Positions 1 to 8,435 of a stretch of 38,840 nt of DNA are shown one piece after another. The notes beneath the pieces are model-generated. The model ran no database searches and was not told the DNA's origin. It worked only from the letters and a program-made list of their open reading frames with translations. Positions within the stretch are counted from its first letter, which is position 1. Each line of letters starts with the position of its first letter. The stretch comes from an uncultured Flavobacteriaceae bacterium (GTDB lineage Bacteria > Bacteroidota > Bacteroidia > Flavobacteriales > Flavobacteriaceae): the NCBI GenBank assembly GCA_905479625.1, contig CAJQNF010000116.1, positions 1-38,840 on the forward strand, read 5' to 3'. The translations under genes and the position numbers were made by a program.

Positions 1-1047
1 GATGGTCGCACAACCTGGCGTCTTGTAAGAAACCGAATCGCTGAAATTTTTGATGTAAAAAATCAAAAACTTAAAGACAATGAGGCGCAAAGAAAGGTTG
101 TGATTTTTGGTATTGATGACATTGAAATGCTCTTGCCTGTAGTCATAGGAGACTATACTGATTTTTATTCAAGTAAAGATCATGCCACCAATGTAGGGAC
201 CATGTTCAGAGATCCTGAAAATGCCTTACTACCCAACTGGGTTCATATACCAGTAGGCTATCATGGCAGATCTTCTTCAATTGTAGTATCTGGAACAAAA
301 ATAAGAAGACCTAATGGGCAGACAATACCACAGGGAGCGACACAACCTGTGTTTGGCCCTTGTAAATTATTAGACTTTGAAGTTGAGATGGGTTTTATAA
401 CTTCGGATGCCAACAGTTTAGGAAAAGCTTTACCTATTGAGGAAGCCAGGGATTATATTTTTGGCATGGTGCTGCTCAATGACTGGTCGGCCAGAGATAT
501 TCAAAAATGGGAATATGTTCCTCTCGGACCATTTCTTGCCAAAAACTTTGCTTCTACTATTTCTGCCTGGATCGTAACCCTGGACGCATTGGAACCATTT
601 AAGGTTGCCGGGCCAAAGCAGGATCCAAAACCCCTTCCCTATTTAGAAGAAGAGGGATTGACTTCTTATGATATAACACTTCATGCTTCGATCAAGCCTA
701 AAAAACAGCATGAGACTCATGTGAGTGAGACAAATTTCAAAAACCTGTACTGGAGTATTTCACAACAATTGGCGCATCAGACAGTTAACGGCTGTAACGT
801 TAGAGCAGGAGATCTGTATGGAAGTGGAACGATCTCAGGAAAGGAAAAGAGCAGTTATGGATCAATGCTGGAGTTGACCTGGAAAGGAACGCAGCCTATC
901 AAGATGTCCGATGGCACAGAGCGAAAATTTATCAATGACGGTGATACAGTAATCATGCGCGGCTACTGTAAAAATGAAGAAGTCAGAATTGGCTTCGGTG
1001 AATGCGTTGGTAAGGTTAAAAAAGCAAGAAAATTCCCTACTGAATAA
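1..1047 (+). CDS. fahA: Fumarylacetoacetase, 5'-truncated by window edge
   Basis: Hydrolyses 4-fumarylacetoacetate to fumarate and acetoacetate, the last step of phenylalanine/tyrosine (homogentisate) catabolism, in the cytoplasm. The frame is open from base 1 with no stop, so the gene starts outside the window. About 348 residues are visible and the family is about 420 long, so roughly 75 N-terminal residues are missing. Visible family landmarks are the DYTDFYSS..H segment (metal-ligand Asp and catalytic His), the YHGRSSS loop, DFEVEMGF (two metal-ligand Glu) and NDWSARDIQKWEY (metal-ligand Asp). A GTG at 100 could be read as a start, but homology continues upstream of it. No other homogentisate-pathway gene is in the window. 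It ends 12 bases before the convergent ytxJ, with no clear hairpin between them. Confidence 0.95.
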   Translation, partial: DGRTTWRLVRNRIAEIFDVKNQKLKDNEAQRKVVIFGIDDIEMLLPVVIGDYTDFYSSKDHATNVGTMFRDPENALLPNWVHIPVGYHGRSSSIVVSGTKIRRPNGQTIPQGATQPVFGPCKLLDFEVEMGFITSDANSLGKALPIEEARDYIFGMVLLNDWSARDIQKWEYVPLGPFLAKNFASTISAWIVTLDALEPFKVAGPKQDPKPLPYLEEEGLTSYDITLHASIKPKKQHETHVSETNFKNLYWSISQQLAHQTVNGCNVRAGDLYGSGTISGKEKSSYGSMLELTWKGTQPIKMSDGTERKFINDGDTVIMRGYCKNEEVRIGFGECVGKVKKARKFPTE

Positions 1048-1059
1048 GCATTGTAGGTT

Positions 1060-1428
1060 TTAGAGCTTTGGGATAACGTCCAACAAGGCATGGTGCGAAT
1101 CATGGGCCAAAACTTTTGCTTCCTTTATCACAATAAGTTGGGGTGATTCATGACGAATCTTAAGTTCTTCTGCCAACCAATTTGATAGAGATCGGGATCC
1201 CTGTATATGCAAGTGGAAATAAGTTTCTTCTCTTTCTTTTAGTTGTTTTTCAAATCGGCTGAGCACCATAGAACTAATGCCACACCTGCTGCTGTGTTTA
1301 AATATATAGACAGCTTGCCTCTGCGATAGTTCGATAAGATCAGACCATTGTTCTTTGGCCTCAAAATCTATTCTTACAAGCTCTTTATCACCATCTTTAT
1401 TATTGTTCGACTTTAAAAATTCAAACAT
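1060..1428 (-). CDS. ytxJ: Bacilliredoxin YtxJ (monothiol, bacillithiol-linked)
   Basis: Small thioredoxin-fold protein of the YtxJ (DUF2847) family, which is linked to removing bacillithiol from S-bacillithiolated proteins. The 122-residue length fits. The active-site segment FKHSSRCGISS near residues 43-53 has the single Cys typical of the family, and ESPQ near residue 94 looks like the cis-Pro loop. It is last in a minus-strand cluster, starting 5 bases after the metallophosphoesterase stop, so it is probably co-transcribed with that gene and proline dehydrogenase. The bacillithiol synthase gene bshA lies about 4 kb away, which supports a bacillithiol-using cell. The physiological target is not shown by the sequence. 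Confidence 0.88.
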   Translation of the reverse strand: MFEFLKSNNNKDGDKELVRIDFEAKEQWSDLIELSQRQAVYIFKHSSRCGISSMVLSRFEKQLKEREETYFHLHIQGSRSLSNWLAEELKIRHESPQLIVIKEAKVLAHDSHHALLDVIPKL

Positions 1429-1433
1429 CGTTT

Positions 1434-2696
1434 TTACATTTTTCTAGTTAATTCAATCGAAGTAATCTCGGGCCATATGCCAACTCTTCCTGGGAATCCC
1501 AAAAATCCGAAACCTCGGTTGACATATAAATATTGTTTACCTTTTGCATAAAGCCCGGCCCATTGGGGATATATATATTTGATCGGGCTCCACTTAAACC
1601 CGGGTATGTCAACTCCGAACTGCATACCGTGTGTATGGCCCGATAAAGTGAGGTCAAAATGAACAGGGTGGCTGACCACTTTTTTATCCCAATGGGTAGG
1701 ATCATGACTCAAAAGAACCTTAAAATCTACATCTTCACTACCTGATAATGCCTTGTCAAGATCGCCTTTTTGAGGAAATGGTAGGTTCCCCCAGTTTTCA
1801 ACACCGTAAATACCAATGACATCCTCCCCTTTGGTCAGGATACTGTTCTCGTTATTCAACAATTGAAAACCCATTTCCTTCTGATACTGATAAAGCAATT
1901 CCATATTCTCTTGCTTAGCCTGAACAGAATCCCATTTTTTATAATCACCGTAGTCATGATTTCCTAAAACTGAATATACACCATAAGGCGCTTTCAATGT
2001 CTTAAAATCTTCTATAAAAGGTATAATTTCGCGAGAATCATTATTGACCAAATCACCTGTAAAGAGAACAACATCTGCCTCTTGTTGGTTGATCAATTTG
2101 ATGCCATCCATAATAGCTTCTCTACTATCAAAACTACCCGAATGAATATCTGAAATATGCAAGATTTTAAAACCGTCAAAAGCTTTTGGCAGATTGTCAA
2201 AAGCTAACTTAACTTTTTTTACCCTGAAATCATACTTTCCCTTGGTAATACCATATAGCATTGAGGTAAAGGGAATTCCGGCAAAAATTAAACCGGCTTG
2301 TCTAATAAACCCTCTTCTTCCCGGTCTACTAATGCTTTTTTTGTCAGCCCTTATAAAGCTTCTCAGCACGTTAAAAATATGTTCCAGAAACCTAAAAACA
2401 TCTTCAAATAAAAAGAAAAGAAGCAATAAAATTTTAACAACTATAAGCGAAAAAAAGAAACCAATGGCGAGATTAGGAGCTAGCTCAACCTGCAAGGGTT
2501 TAACGGTAAAATAATAGTATAAATAATAAAATCCGATATAGCTCAATAGAACCGACACGACATATGCAACATTTAAAAAAGTCTTCCATTTACTTTTCTG
2601 TATACTTTTACGCAGCGCTGAATAAACATAGGCATCCATGACCAGTAACACGAGCAGTGTCCAGATAATGCTAATCGAAATATTTCTTGTCGACAT
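1434..2696 (-). CDS. Membrane-anchored metallophosphoesterase (YkuE-like)
   Basis: Calcineurin-like phosphoesterase of 420 residues. The N-terminal third is membrane-embedded, with hydrophobic stretches near residues 7-23, 41-66 and 75-97. A second short hydrophobic segment follows RRGFIRQAG near residue 128. The catalytic domain carries the full dinuclear-metal set in order: HISDIHSG, FTGDLVNND, LGNHDYGD, LLSHDP and SGHTHGMQ. The active site probably faces the periplasm, by analogy with YkuE-type enzymes. The substrate is unknown; lipid pyrophosphates and phosphodiesters are possible. Its ATG directly abuts the TAG stop of proline dehydrogenase, so translational coupling is likely. Confidence 0.85.
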   Translation of the reverse strand: MSTRNISISIIWTLLVLLVMDAYVYSALRKSIQKSKWKTFLNVAYVVSVLLSYIGFYYLYYYFTVKPLQVELAPNLAIGFFFSLIVVKILLLLFFLFEDVFRFLEHIFNVLRSFIRADKKSISRPGRRGFIRQAGLIFAGIPFTSMLYGITKGKYDFRVKKVKLAFDNLPKAFDGFKILHISDIHSGSFDSREAIMDGIKLINQQEADVVLFTGDLVNNDSREIIPFIEDFKTLKAPYGVYSVLGNHDYGDYKKWDSVQAKQENMELLYQYQKEMGFQLLNNENSILTKGEDVIGIYGVENWGNLPFPQKGDLDKALSGSEDVDFKVLLSHDPTHWDKKVVSHPVHFDLTLSGHTHGMQFGVDIPGFKWSPIKYIYPQWAGLYAKGKQYLYVNRGFGFLGFPGRVGIWPEITSIELTRKM

Positions 2697-3863
2697 CTAT
2701 ACTTTCCTTCTTTTCTTTTCGATTTTGATCAAATCAAGTTCTCTATTGGTCTGCCCAGCAACTGAGGTATTTTCCTCTGCTCTTCTGATCAAATAAGGCA
2801 TCACGTCTTTTACCGGGCCAAAAGGCAGGTATTTTGCTACATTATAACCCTGATCCGACAGGTTGTATGAAATATTGTCGCTCATTCCGTATAACTGACC
2901 AAACCATAAACGATTGTCTGTTTTATCATACTTGGAATCCTTTATCATATCCATGAACAAATACGAGCTTTCTTCGTTATGTGTACCGCAAAAAATGGCC
3001 ATGTCATCCAAATGTTCAAACATATAAAGTAGCACATCATTAAAATTCTGATCAGTTTCAGCTTTATTCGCACAAATTGGATCCTGGTAATTGTTGAGCT
3101 GGGCGCGTTCTCTTTCCTTTTCCATGTAAGCACCTCTTACCAGTTTCATACCGATCTTAAATCCTTTTTCTTTCGCTCTTTTATGAAGACCTTTTAAGTA
3201 ATCAAGGCGGTCATGCCGATATAACTGAAGTGTACTGAAAATAATTACTTTTTCCTTATTGTATTTCTCCATTAAGCCTTCCATCAATTCATCTGCGGCT
3301 TTCTGCATCCAAGTTTCTTCTGCGTCTACGAGTAAACATTCATCCTTTTCGTAACATGCCTTGGCTACTTTTTCAAATCTATCTACAACACGGGTCCATT
3401 CACTTTTTTCACTTTCACTGAGTTTTTCTCCCTCTGTGATCTTCCTGTATAATTCAAATCTACCAAAACCCGTTGGTTTAAAAACCGCAAATGGCATGGC
3501 CTCTTTTTCATTAACAAAATTGATCAGTGAAAGGGTTTTCTCCAAAACACTGTCAAATTGAACCTCCTCTTCTTTTCCTTCAACAGAATAATCTAGAACA
3601 GCATGCACTTTTTTATCGTACATTTTTTCGATAATAGGCATGCAGTCATTTTCACTGACTCCTCCACAGAAATGATCAAAAACTGTCGACCTGATCAAAC
3701 CTTCGACAGGAAGAGATGATTTTAAGGCAAACTTTGTCACAGCTGTTCCAATTCTGACCAATGGTTCACTTTTGATCAATTTGAACAAAAAATAGGCTCT
3801 TTCTAATTCGGAATCCGATTTTAAACTAAAAGCCACTTCTGTATTATTAAAAAGTTTCTTCAT
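2697..3863 (-). CDS. putA: Proline dehydrogenase
   Basis: Monofunctional FAD-dependent proline dehydrogenase that oxidises L-proline to 1-pyrroline-5-carboxylate and passes electrons to quinone. About 388 residues from the chosen ATG at 3863. The frame runs open to 4013, but that extension overlaps the divergent aroB promoter and start and has no family similarity; MKKLFNNTEVAFSLKSD is the typical flavobacterial N-terminus. Landmarks are GIGTAVTKFALKSSLPV-like N-terminal residues, the core MKLVRGAYMEKER (substrate and FAD site), FCGTHNEES and the C-terminal YLIRRAEENTSV motif whose Arg residues bind the proline carboxylate. First gene of the proDH-phosphoesterase-ytxJ cluster. No P5C dehydrogenase domain or gene is in the window. 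Confidence 0.93.
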   Translation of the reverse strand: MKKLFNNTEVAFSLKSDSELERAYFLFKLIKSEPLVRIGTAVTKFALKSSLPVEGLIRSTVFDHFCGGVSENDCMPIIEKMYDKKVHAVLDYSVEGKEEEVQFDSVLEKTLSLINFVNEKEAMPFAVFKPTGFGRFELYRKITEGEKLSESEKSEWTRVVDRFEKVAKACYEKDECLLVDAEETWMQKAADELMEGLMEKYNKEKVIIFSTLQLYRHDRLDYLKGLHKRAKEKGFKIGMKLVRGAYMEKERERAQLNNYQDPICANKAETDQNFNDVLLYMFEHLDDMAIFCGTHNEESSYLFMDMIKDSKYDKTDNRLWFGQLYGMSDNISYNLSDQGYNVAKYLPFGPVKDVMPYLIRRAEENTSVAGQTNRELDLIKIEKKRRKV

Positions 3864-3947
3864 GCTTTTTATTTTTTGTAAAGATACCGAGAGTGATTTA
3901 TTTTTTTCAAATATTTGACCGTTATTTGCAACATAAAATTTAATTTT

Positions 3948-5024
3948 ATGCAGTCCATCCTTTCTACAAATTACTATGTGCATTTTCAGGAAAATGCTTA
4001 TCAGTCTTTGCACATTTATTTAGAAGAAAATTTTCATTCAAAAATATTTATTCTAGTAGATTGTAATACTAAAAAATACTGCCTTCCTTTATTTCTTGAA
4101 AAAGCAAAACTTAGCTTAGCTACTGAAATCATTGAGATAGAGGCCGGCGAAGTCTTTAAAAATATTGAAACTTGCAACTATCTTTGGAACATCCTATCTG
4201 AAAAAGGCGCTGACAGAAAATCTCTGATGATCAATCTAGGTGGCGGTGTGATCACTGACATGGGTGGTTTTGTTGCATCCACATTTAAAAGAGGTTTGAA
4301 ATTCATCAATATCCCCACAACACTCTTAAGTATGGTTGATGCTTCGGTAGGTGGAAAAACCGGAGTAGATTTAGGGGCTTTAAAAAATCAGATTGGTCTG
4401 TTCAGTAATCCTGAAATGGTATTGGTCGATATGGGTTTTCTCAACACGGTATCTCAAAGAGAAATGAGATCTGGGTTAGCTGAAATTATAAAATACGGTT
4501 TCACTTTTGACCAAAAACTTTGGCACACGATAAAGAAATTTACAGATATTAACATGCCGATGATCACTAAATTGGTCTATACATCTGTAAAAATTAAAAA
4601 TGATGTTGTACTGCAGGACCTGCATGAAAACAGTCTTCGAAAATCTTTGAATTTTGGCCATACAATTGGTCATGCCCTTGAATCTTACTTCTTAGAATCA
4701 GCCACTAAGAAAAGTTTAACTCATGGAGAAGCCATCGCGGTTGGAATGGTGATTGAATTGTATTATTCTTCGCAAATTTTTGGATTCCCAATGGAATTGA
4801 CTGAGGACTTAAAAACATTTGTGAATAGCTTTTATGGAAGAATAAACATCGAAAAAGAAGATCTTGCTGACATAACAGATCTCATGAAGTTTGATAAAAA
4901 AAATGTAAGTGGTAAAGTGAATTTTGTCTTACTAGAGCAGATGGAAAAATGCAAACTGGATATTCATTTAGACCCTGAGCTCATCGAAAGAGGCCTGCTT
5001 TATTATATGCAATCCAGCAAGTAA
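3948..5024 (+). CDS. aroB: 3-dehydroquinate synthase
   Basis: NAD- and divalent-metal-dependent enzyme converting DAHP to 3-dehydroquinate, second step of the shikimate pathway, cytoplasmic. 358 residues from the ATG at 3948; an in-frame TTG at 3915 is rejected because family alignment begins at MQSILST. Motifs: GGGVITDMGGF (NAD binding), GLKFINIPTTLLSMVDASVGGKTGVD (phosphate-binding and active-site loop), EIIKYG, and the metal-ligand histidine segments LNFGHTIGHALE and LTHGEAIAVGM. It diverges from proline dehydrogenase across an 84-base gap and converges with bshA, whose stop is 11 bases away. Confidence 0.96.
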   Translation: MQSILSTNYYVHFQENAYQSLHIYLEENFHSKIFILVDCNTKKYCLPLFLEKAKLSLATEIIEIEAGEVFKNIETCNYLWNILSEKGADRKSLMINLGGGVITDMGGFVASTFKRGLKFINIPTTLLSMVDASVGGKTGVDLGALKNQIGLFSNPEMVLVDMGFLNTVSQREMRSGLAEIIKYGFTFDQKLWHTIKKFTDINMPMITKLVYTSVKIKNDVVLQDLHENSLRKSLNFGHTIGHALESYFLESATKKSLTHGEAIAVGMVIELYYSSQIFGFPMELTEDLKTFVNSFYGRINIEKEDLADITDLMKFDKKNVSGKVNFVLLEQMEKCKLDIHLDPELIERGLLYYMQSSK

Positions 5025-5034
5025 ACTTTTCCAA

Positions 5035-6168
5035 CTACGCTTCTTTTTTAATCACCCTTTTATACAAACTTTCATATTTGGGCAAGATGGCTTCTATCGA
5101 AAACTGATGGGCAGAATCAAATGCTTGTTGCTTAAATTTTTCGAGTCTTGTTTCATCACTCAGCAAATAAATGGCATTTTTCGCCATATCATCAATATCC
5201 CCAACATTGCTTAGAAACCCAGTCACTCCATGCATATTCACCTCAGAAAGTCCACCTGTATTACTCGATATGACCGGCGTATGTTCTGCCATAGCCTCCA
5301 AAGCCGCTAAACCAAAACTTTCTGTCTCTGAAGGCAGCAAGAACAAATCGGTCAAACATAGAATTTTTCTGATCTCATCACTTTTTCCCATAAAAAGAAT
5401 CTTATCCTTTATCCCTAACTCTCTGGCTAAAAGATCCGCTTTCTCTTTATCCGGACCATCACCCACAAGTACTAATTTTGAAGGGATTTCCTGCTGTACT
5501 TTATGAAATATTCTAATTACATCCAATACTCTTTTTACGGGTCTGAGATTACTCACATGGGCTAATATTTTTTCATTGGAATCAGCTAAAGTGTCTCGCA
5601 TACAATCCTCAGCATTCCAGTTTACTTGTTTTTCAAAATCAATAAAATTATAAATGACTTCAATATTTTTTTTGATATTGAACAGCCTCAGGGTATCTTC
5701 TTTTAAACTATTTGAAACCGTAGTTACAGCATCAGAATGATTGATACTGAATTCTACTGCAGGTTTATATACCGGATGGCTTCCAACCAATGTAATATCA
5801 GTACCATGCAAGGTAGTAACAATAGGAATGTCTATCCCAAAATCCTTTAACATCTGTTTGGCCATATAAGCCGCATAGGCATGTGGGATGGCATAATGCA
5901 CGTGTAACACATCCAGATTGTACTTTTGAACGGACTCGACTAACTTACTGGATAATGCCAGGTTGTAGGGCTGGTAGTGAAACAACGGATAGTTCTCAAC
6001 AAAAACCTCATGAAAATGCAGGTTGTGCGTCAAAAAATTCAATTTTACGGGTTGGTGTGAGGTTATAAAATGAACCTGATGTCCTTTCTGAGCCAATGCA
6101 ATACCCAATTCTGTTGCCACCACGCCACTTCCTCCATAGGTAGGATAACAAACTATTCCTATATTCAT
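5035..6168 (-). CDS. bshA: N-acetyl-alpha-D-glucosaminyl L-malate synthase BshA
   Basis: GT4-family retaining glycosyltransferase that joins UDP-GlcNAc and L-malate, the first step of bacillithiol biosynthesis. The 377-residue length matches BshA. Evidence is the N-terminal CYPTYGGSGVVATELG donor/acceptor loop, HVHYAIPHAYAAY, TTLHGTDITLVG, the NLRPVKRV hinge, and the C-terminal EX7E motif within SETESFGLAALEAMAE. The N-terminal and HGTDIT segments separate it from generic GT4 enzymes. bshB and bshC are not in the window. With ytxJ nearby it makes bacillithiol the probable low-molecular-weight thiol. It stands alone on the minus strand with about 170 bases upstream in which I see no strong promoter match. 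Confidence 0.93.
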   Translation of the reverse strand: MNIGIVCYPTYGGSGVVATELGIALAQKGHQVHFITSHQPVKLNFLTHNLHFHEVFVENYPLFHYQPYNLALSSKLVESVQKYNLDVLHVHYAIPHAYAAYMAKQMLKDFGIDIPIVTTLHGTDITLVGSHPVYKPAVEFSINHSDAVTTVSNSLKEDTLRLFNIKKNIEVIYNFIDFEKQVNWNAEDCMRDTLADSNEKILAHVSNLRPVKRVLDVIRIFHKVQQEIPSKLVLVGDGPDKEKADLLARELGIKDKILFMGKSDEIRKILCLTDLFLLPSETESFGLAALEAMAEHTPVISSNTGGLSEVNMHGVTGFLSNVGDIDDMAKNAIYLLSDETRLEKFKQQAFDSAHQFSIEAILPKYESLYKRVIKKEA

Positions 6169-6336
6169 ATATTGTTTCTTTTGCTAATTCAGACGGAAAC
6201 TTGCCAGTTTCTTACTTCCTGTCTTATATTAAATAATTTAAATTCTTCAATTCCCGCATCCAATCCACGCCTTCTATGTTCCTTAGTGCATTAGAAGAAT
6301 AATTGTAAATTCGCAATTGTAAAAATATACTTTTAA

Positions 6337-6975
6337 ATGGACTTTGACTATTTTTTATCTTTGATTTCAAGGATTCAGAACGCTCATTTAGGAGGGGCTT
6401 CCTCTCATGCTAAAATGATTCCTAAAGAACGGAAATTAGTAACTATTGAGGATGTTAAAACAGCAAACCCAAAAATAGCAGCTGTGCTGGCTTTGTTTTA
6501 TCCGGATAAAAGTAATCTGACCAATTTTTTATTAATTCTCAGAGCAAATTATGATGGAACCCATTCTTCTCAAATAAGTTTTCCTGGTGGTAAATATGAG
6601 CAACAAGATGGAGATTTACAAATAACAGCTCTAAGAGAAACTTCCGAAGAAGTAGGTGTTAGTATGGATCATATCAGGATTATGAAAAAGATGACAGATA
6701 CATTCATTCCGCCTAGTAATTTTCTGGTAAGTCCTTTTTTTGGATTTACAGATGAAAGACCTGAATTTACAATCAATCACGAAGTTGAGCAGATTATTGA
6801 AGTTAAATTGACAGATCTTCTAAATGACGATTCGGTCAGCTCAAAGAATCTGACAACAAGTTATATGAAAAATATTGAAGTTCCCTGTTACAACTTCAAT
6901 GAAACAACAGTTTGGGGAGCAACTGCGATGATGTTGAGTGAAATTAAAGACCTAATCAAAGAAAATCTACATTAA
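6337..6975 (+). CDS. Nudix hydrolase, CoA pyrophosphatase type (NudL-like)
   Basis: 212-residue Nudix protein of the CoA diphosphatase group, expected to cleave CoA and acyl-CoA to 4'-phosphopantetheine and 3',5'-ADP. The Nudix box is FPGGKYEQQDGDLQ followed by TALRETSEEVGV. The sequence just before it, ILRANYDGTHSSQISFPGG, corresponds to the UPF0035 signature (L..R....R.H.GQI.FPGG), although the Arg and Gly positions are altered. Substrate is therefore probable rather than certain. The next gene, an acyltransferase, follows after 32 bases on the same strand. Two 9-base direct repeats (AATTGTAAA, at 6301-6309 and 6315-6323) lie just upstream. Confidence 0.85.
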   Translation: MDFDYFLSLISRIQNAHLGGASSHAKMIPKERKLVTIEDVKTANPKIAAVLALFYPDKSNLTNFLLILRANYDGTHSSQISFPGGKYEQQDGDLQITALRETSEEVGVSMDHIRIMKKMTDTFIPPSNFLVSPFFGFTDERPEFTINHEVEQIIEVKLTDLLNDDSVSSKNLTTSYMKNIEVPCYNFNETTVWGATAMMLSEIKDLIKENLH

Positions 6976-7007
6976 TTTTTTTAAGTTTGTTGCGCAAATA
7001 GTATAGA

Positions 7008-7820
7008 ATGGCATTATTTAAGAAAGATGTTTTTGGCAATAGCCTTTTATTAAAAAAAACATTGATACGCGTTTTGGGATTATTCTCTCATCGAAGATAT
7101 CGTGGATTCAATGAGTTACAAATTGAAGGCTCTGAAATTATCCGGGACCTTCCTGATAATAATGTGCTTTTTGTTGCGAATCATCAAACTTATTTTGCAG
7201 ATGTAGCAGCCATGCTGCATGTATTTAATGCCTCACTGAGTGGTCGCGTCGATAATATAAAAGATGTTGGGTATCTGTGGCAACCCAAACTCAATATTTA
7301 TTTTGTCGCAGCGAAAGAAACGATGAGAGCAGGATTATTGCCAAAGATCATGGCTTATGGAGGATCCATTTCTATAGAAAGAACCTGGAGAGAAAAAGGC
7401 AAAGATGTCAACAAAAAGGTTAAAATTTCAGATGTTTCAAATATAACAACTGCTTTAAAAGATGGATGGGTAATAACCTTTCCTCAAGGTACTACTACCC
7501 CGTTCAAACCAATTAGAAGAGGAACAGCCCATATCATTAGACAAAACAAACCTATTGTTATTCCAATTGTCATTGATGGATTTAGACGATCCTTTGATAA
7601 AAAAGGACTCTTGATCAAAAAGAGAGGCATATTACAATCTATGGTCATCAAAAAACCAATGGATATTGATTATGAAAATGATACCGTTGATAGCATCGTT
7701 GAAAAATTGCAATTTGCCATAGAACAACATCCGTCACTTCTTAAAGTGGCCAAAGTGGATGATTATCACAAAAGTGAAAAAGAACTCAACAAAAAACGAG
7801 AGTTCTGGGATGTATACTAA
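7008..7820 (+). CDS. PlsC-like lysophospholipid acyltransferase
   Basis: 270-residue member of the glycerolipid acyltransferase (PlsC/LPLAT) superfamily, expected to transfer an acyl chain to a lysophospholipid or related acceptor at the membrane. The catalytic block is VANHQTYFADVAAM, where the catalytic His59 and Asp65 are separated by five residues rather than the canonical four. The acceptor-phosphate block is FPQGTTTPFKPIRRGTAH, with Gln where FPEGT is usual. I see no true transmembrane segment. The altered spacing recurs in flavobacterial proteins I recall, so it is probably a subfamily trait rather than damage. The exact acceptor is unknown. A bidirectional hairpin terminator follows the stop. 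Confidence 0.82.
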   Translation: MALFKKDVFGNSLLLKKTLIRVLGLFSHRRYRGFNELQIEGSEIIRDLPDNNVLFVANHQTYFADVAAMLHVFNASLSGRVDNIKDVGYLWQPKLNIYFVAAKETMRAGLLPKIMAYGGSISIERTWREKGKDVNKKVKISDVSNITTALKDGWVITFPQGTTTPFKPIRRGTAHIIRQNKPIVIPIVIDGFRRSFDKKGLLIKKRGILQSMVIKKPMDIDYENDTVDSIVEKLQFAIEQHPSLLKVAKVDDYHKSEKELNKKREFWDVY

Positions 7821-7853
7821 AAAAACATCCGTCAAACGAAAGATGTTTTTTTT
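7820..7853. terminator. Bidirectional intrinsic terminator
   Basis: Hairpin with arms AAAAAACATC (7820-7829) and GATGTTTTTT (from 7842) and a 12-base loop, ending in a T run, with a matching A run on the other side. It lies between the convergent acyltransferase and dps stops and could serve both. Confidence 0.75.
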
Positions 7854-7860
7854 ATATCAT

Positions 7861-8331
7861 CTATGATAACCAAGCTTTTAGCATCCAAACTGTTTTTTCT
7901 TGCTCAGAAACAAAATCGCTCATCATGGCATTAGTTCCTTCATCATCTGCCTGATCTGATTCATTCAATATATCTCTTTCGATCTCAATTAATTTAGTTA
8001 ACGAAGTAACGATGAGATTCACAGCTTCGGTATCATTCGAGATGTTCTTTCCAACAGGAACTTTAGCTAAATCGGTATAATCTTTAAAGGTATGTAAAGG
8101 TGTACCTTCCAATGTAAGAATACGCTCAGCTATCATATCAATTTTCTCTTGTGAATCGGTATATAGCTCTTCAAATTTAACGTGTAACTCAAAGAATGAT
8201 TTCCCTTTAATATTCCAATGTAATCCTCTTAAATTTTGGTAGTATACCTGAAAGTTAGCTAATAATTCATTTAAGCTTGTTGTTAAACCTTGAACTTTTC
8301 CTCTGTCTAATCCTAAAACTGTTGTAGTCAT
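7861..8331 (-). CDS. dps: Dps family DNA-binding ferritin
   Basis: 156-residue Dps-like mini-ferritin that oxidises Fe(II), using hydrogen peroxide by preference, and stores iron; many Dps proteins also coat DNA. The inter-subunit ferroxidase ligands are visible in the order His (GLHWNIKGKSF), His (FFELHVKFEELYTD) and the following Asp/Glu (FEELYTDSQEKID). The N-terminus is short, with one Lys and one Arg, so DNA binding is uncertain. It is transcribed divergently from oxyR across a 104-base gap, the expected arrangement for a peroxide-induced OxyR target. Confidence 0.93.
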   Translation of the reverse strand: MTTTVLGLDRGKVQGLTTSLNELLANFQVYYQNLRGLHWNIKGKSFFELHVKFEELYTDSQEKIDMIAERILTLEGTPLHTFKDYTDLAKVPVGKNISNDTEAVNLIVTSLTKLIEIERDILNESDQADDEGTNAMMSDFVSEQEKTVWMLKAWLS

Positions 8332-8435
8332 AACTTATTGATTTTAAATTTTTAACAAATTTCGAACAAAATTGCATTCCATTTGCATCAATTTGATTGA
8401 TACTTTATATATATTTATCAAAAAAATCTATACCA
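8332..8435. promoter_or_regulatory. Shared dps/oxyR control region with imperfect dyad
   Basis: The 104-base gap between divergent dps and oxyR. It contains an interrupted dyad at 8392-8422 with outer arms TTTGAT and ATCAAA and partial symmetry inward (about 10 of 15 positions per arm), next to an alternating AT core. The size and symmetry suit a LysR-type tetramer, but no classic OxyR consensus is evident. Inference only. Confidence 0.5.

Noticed and set aside
3864-4013. N-terminal extension of proline dehydrogenase to 4013
   Set aside because: It overlaps the divergent aroB start, has low-complexity non-family sequence, and the ATG at 3863 gives the typical N-terminus.
5883-6294. Plus-strand reading frames over the bshA start and its upstream gap
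   Set aside because: They are antisense to bshA or extend into AT-rich intergenic DNA and show no recognisable protein pattern.
6299-6323. AATTGTAAA direct repeats before the Nudix gene as an operator
   Set aside because: Only two short AT-rich copies with a 14-base period and no dyad symmetry; noted in the gene entry but too weak to call as a site.
8397-8435. Upstream start for oxyR
   Set aside because: It adds 13 residues before the conserved LysR N-terminus and shifts the redox cysteines away from positions 199 and 208.
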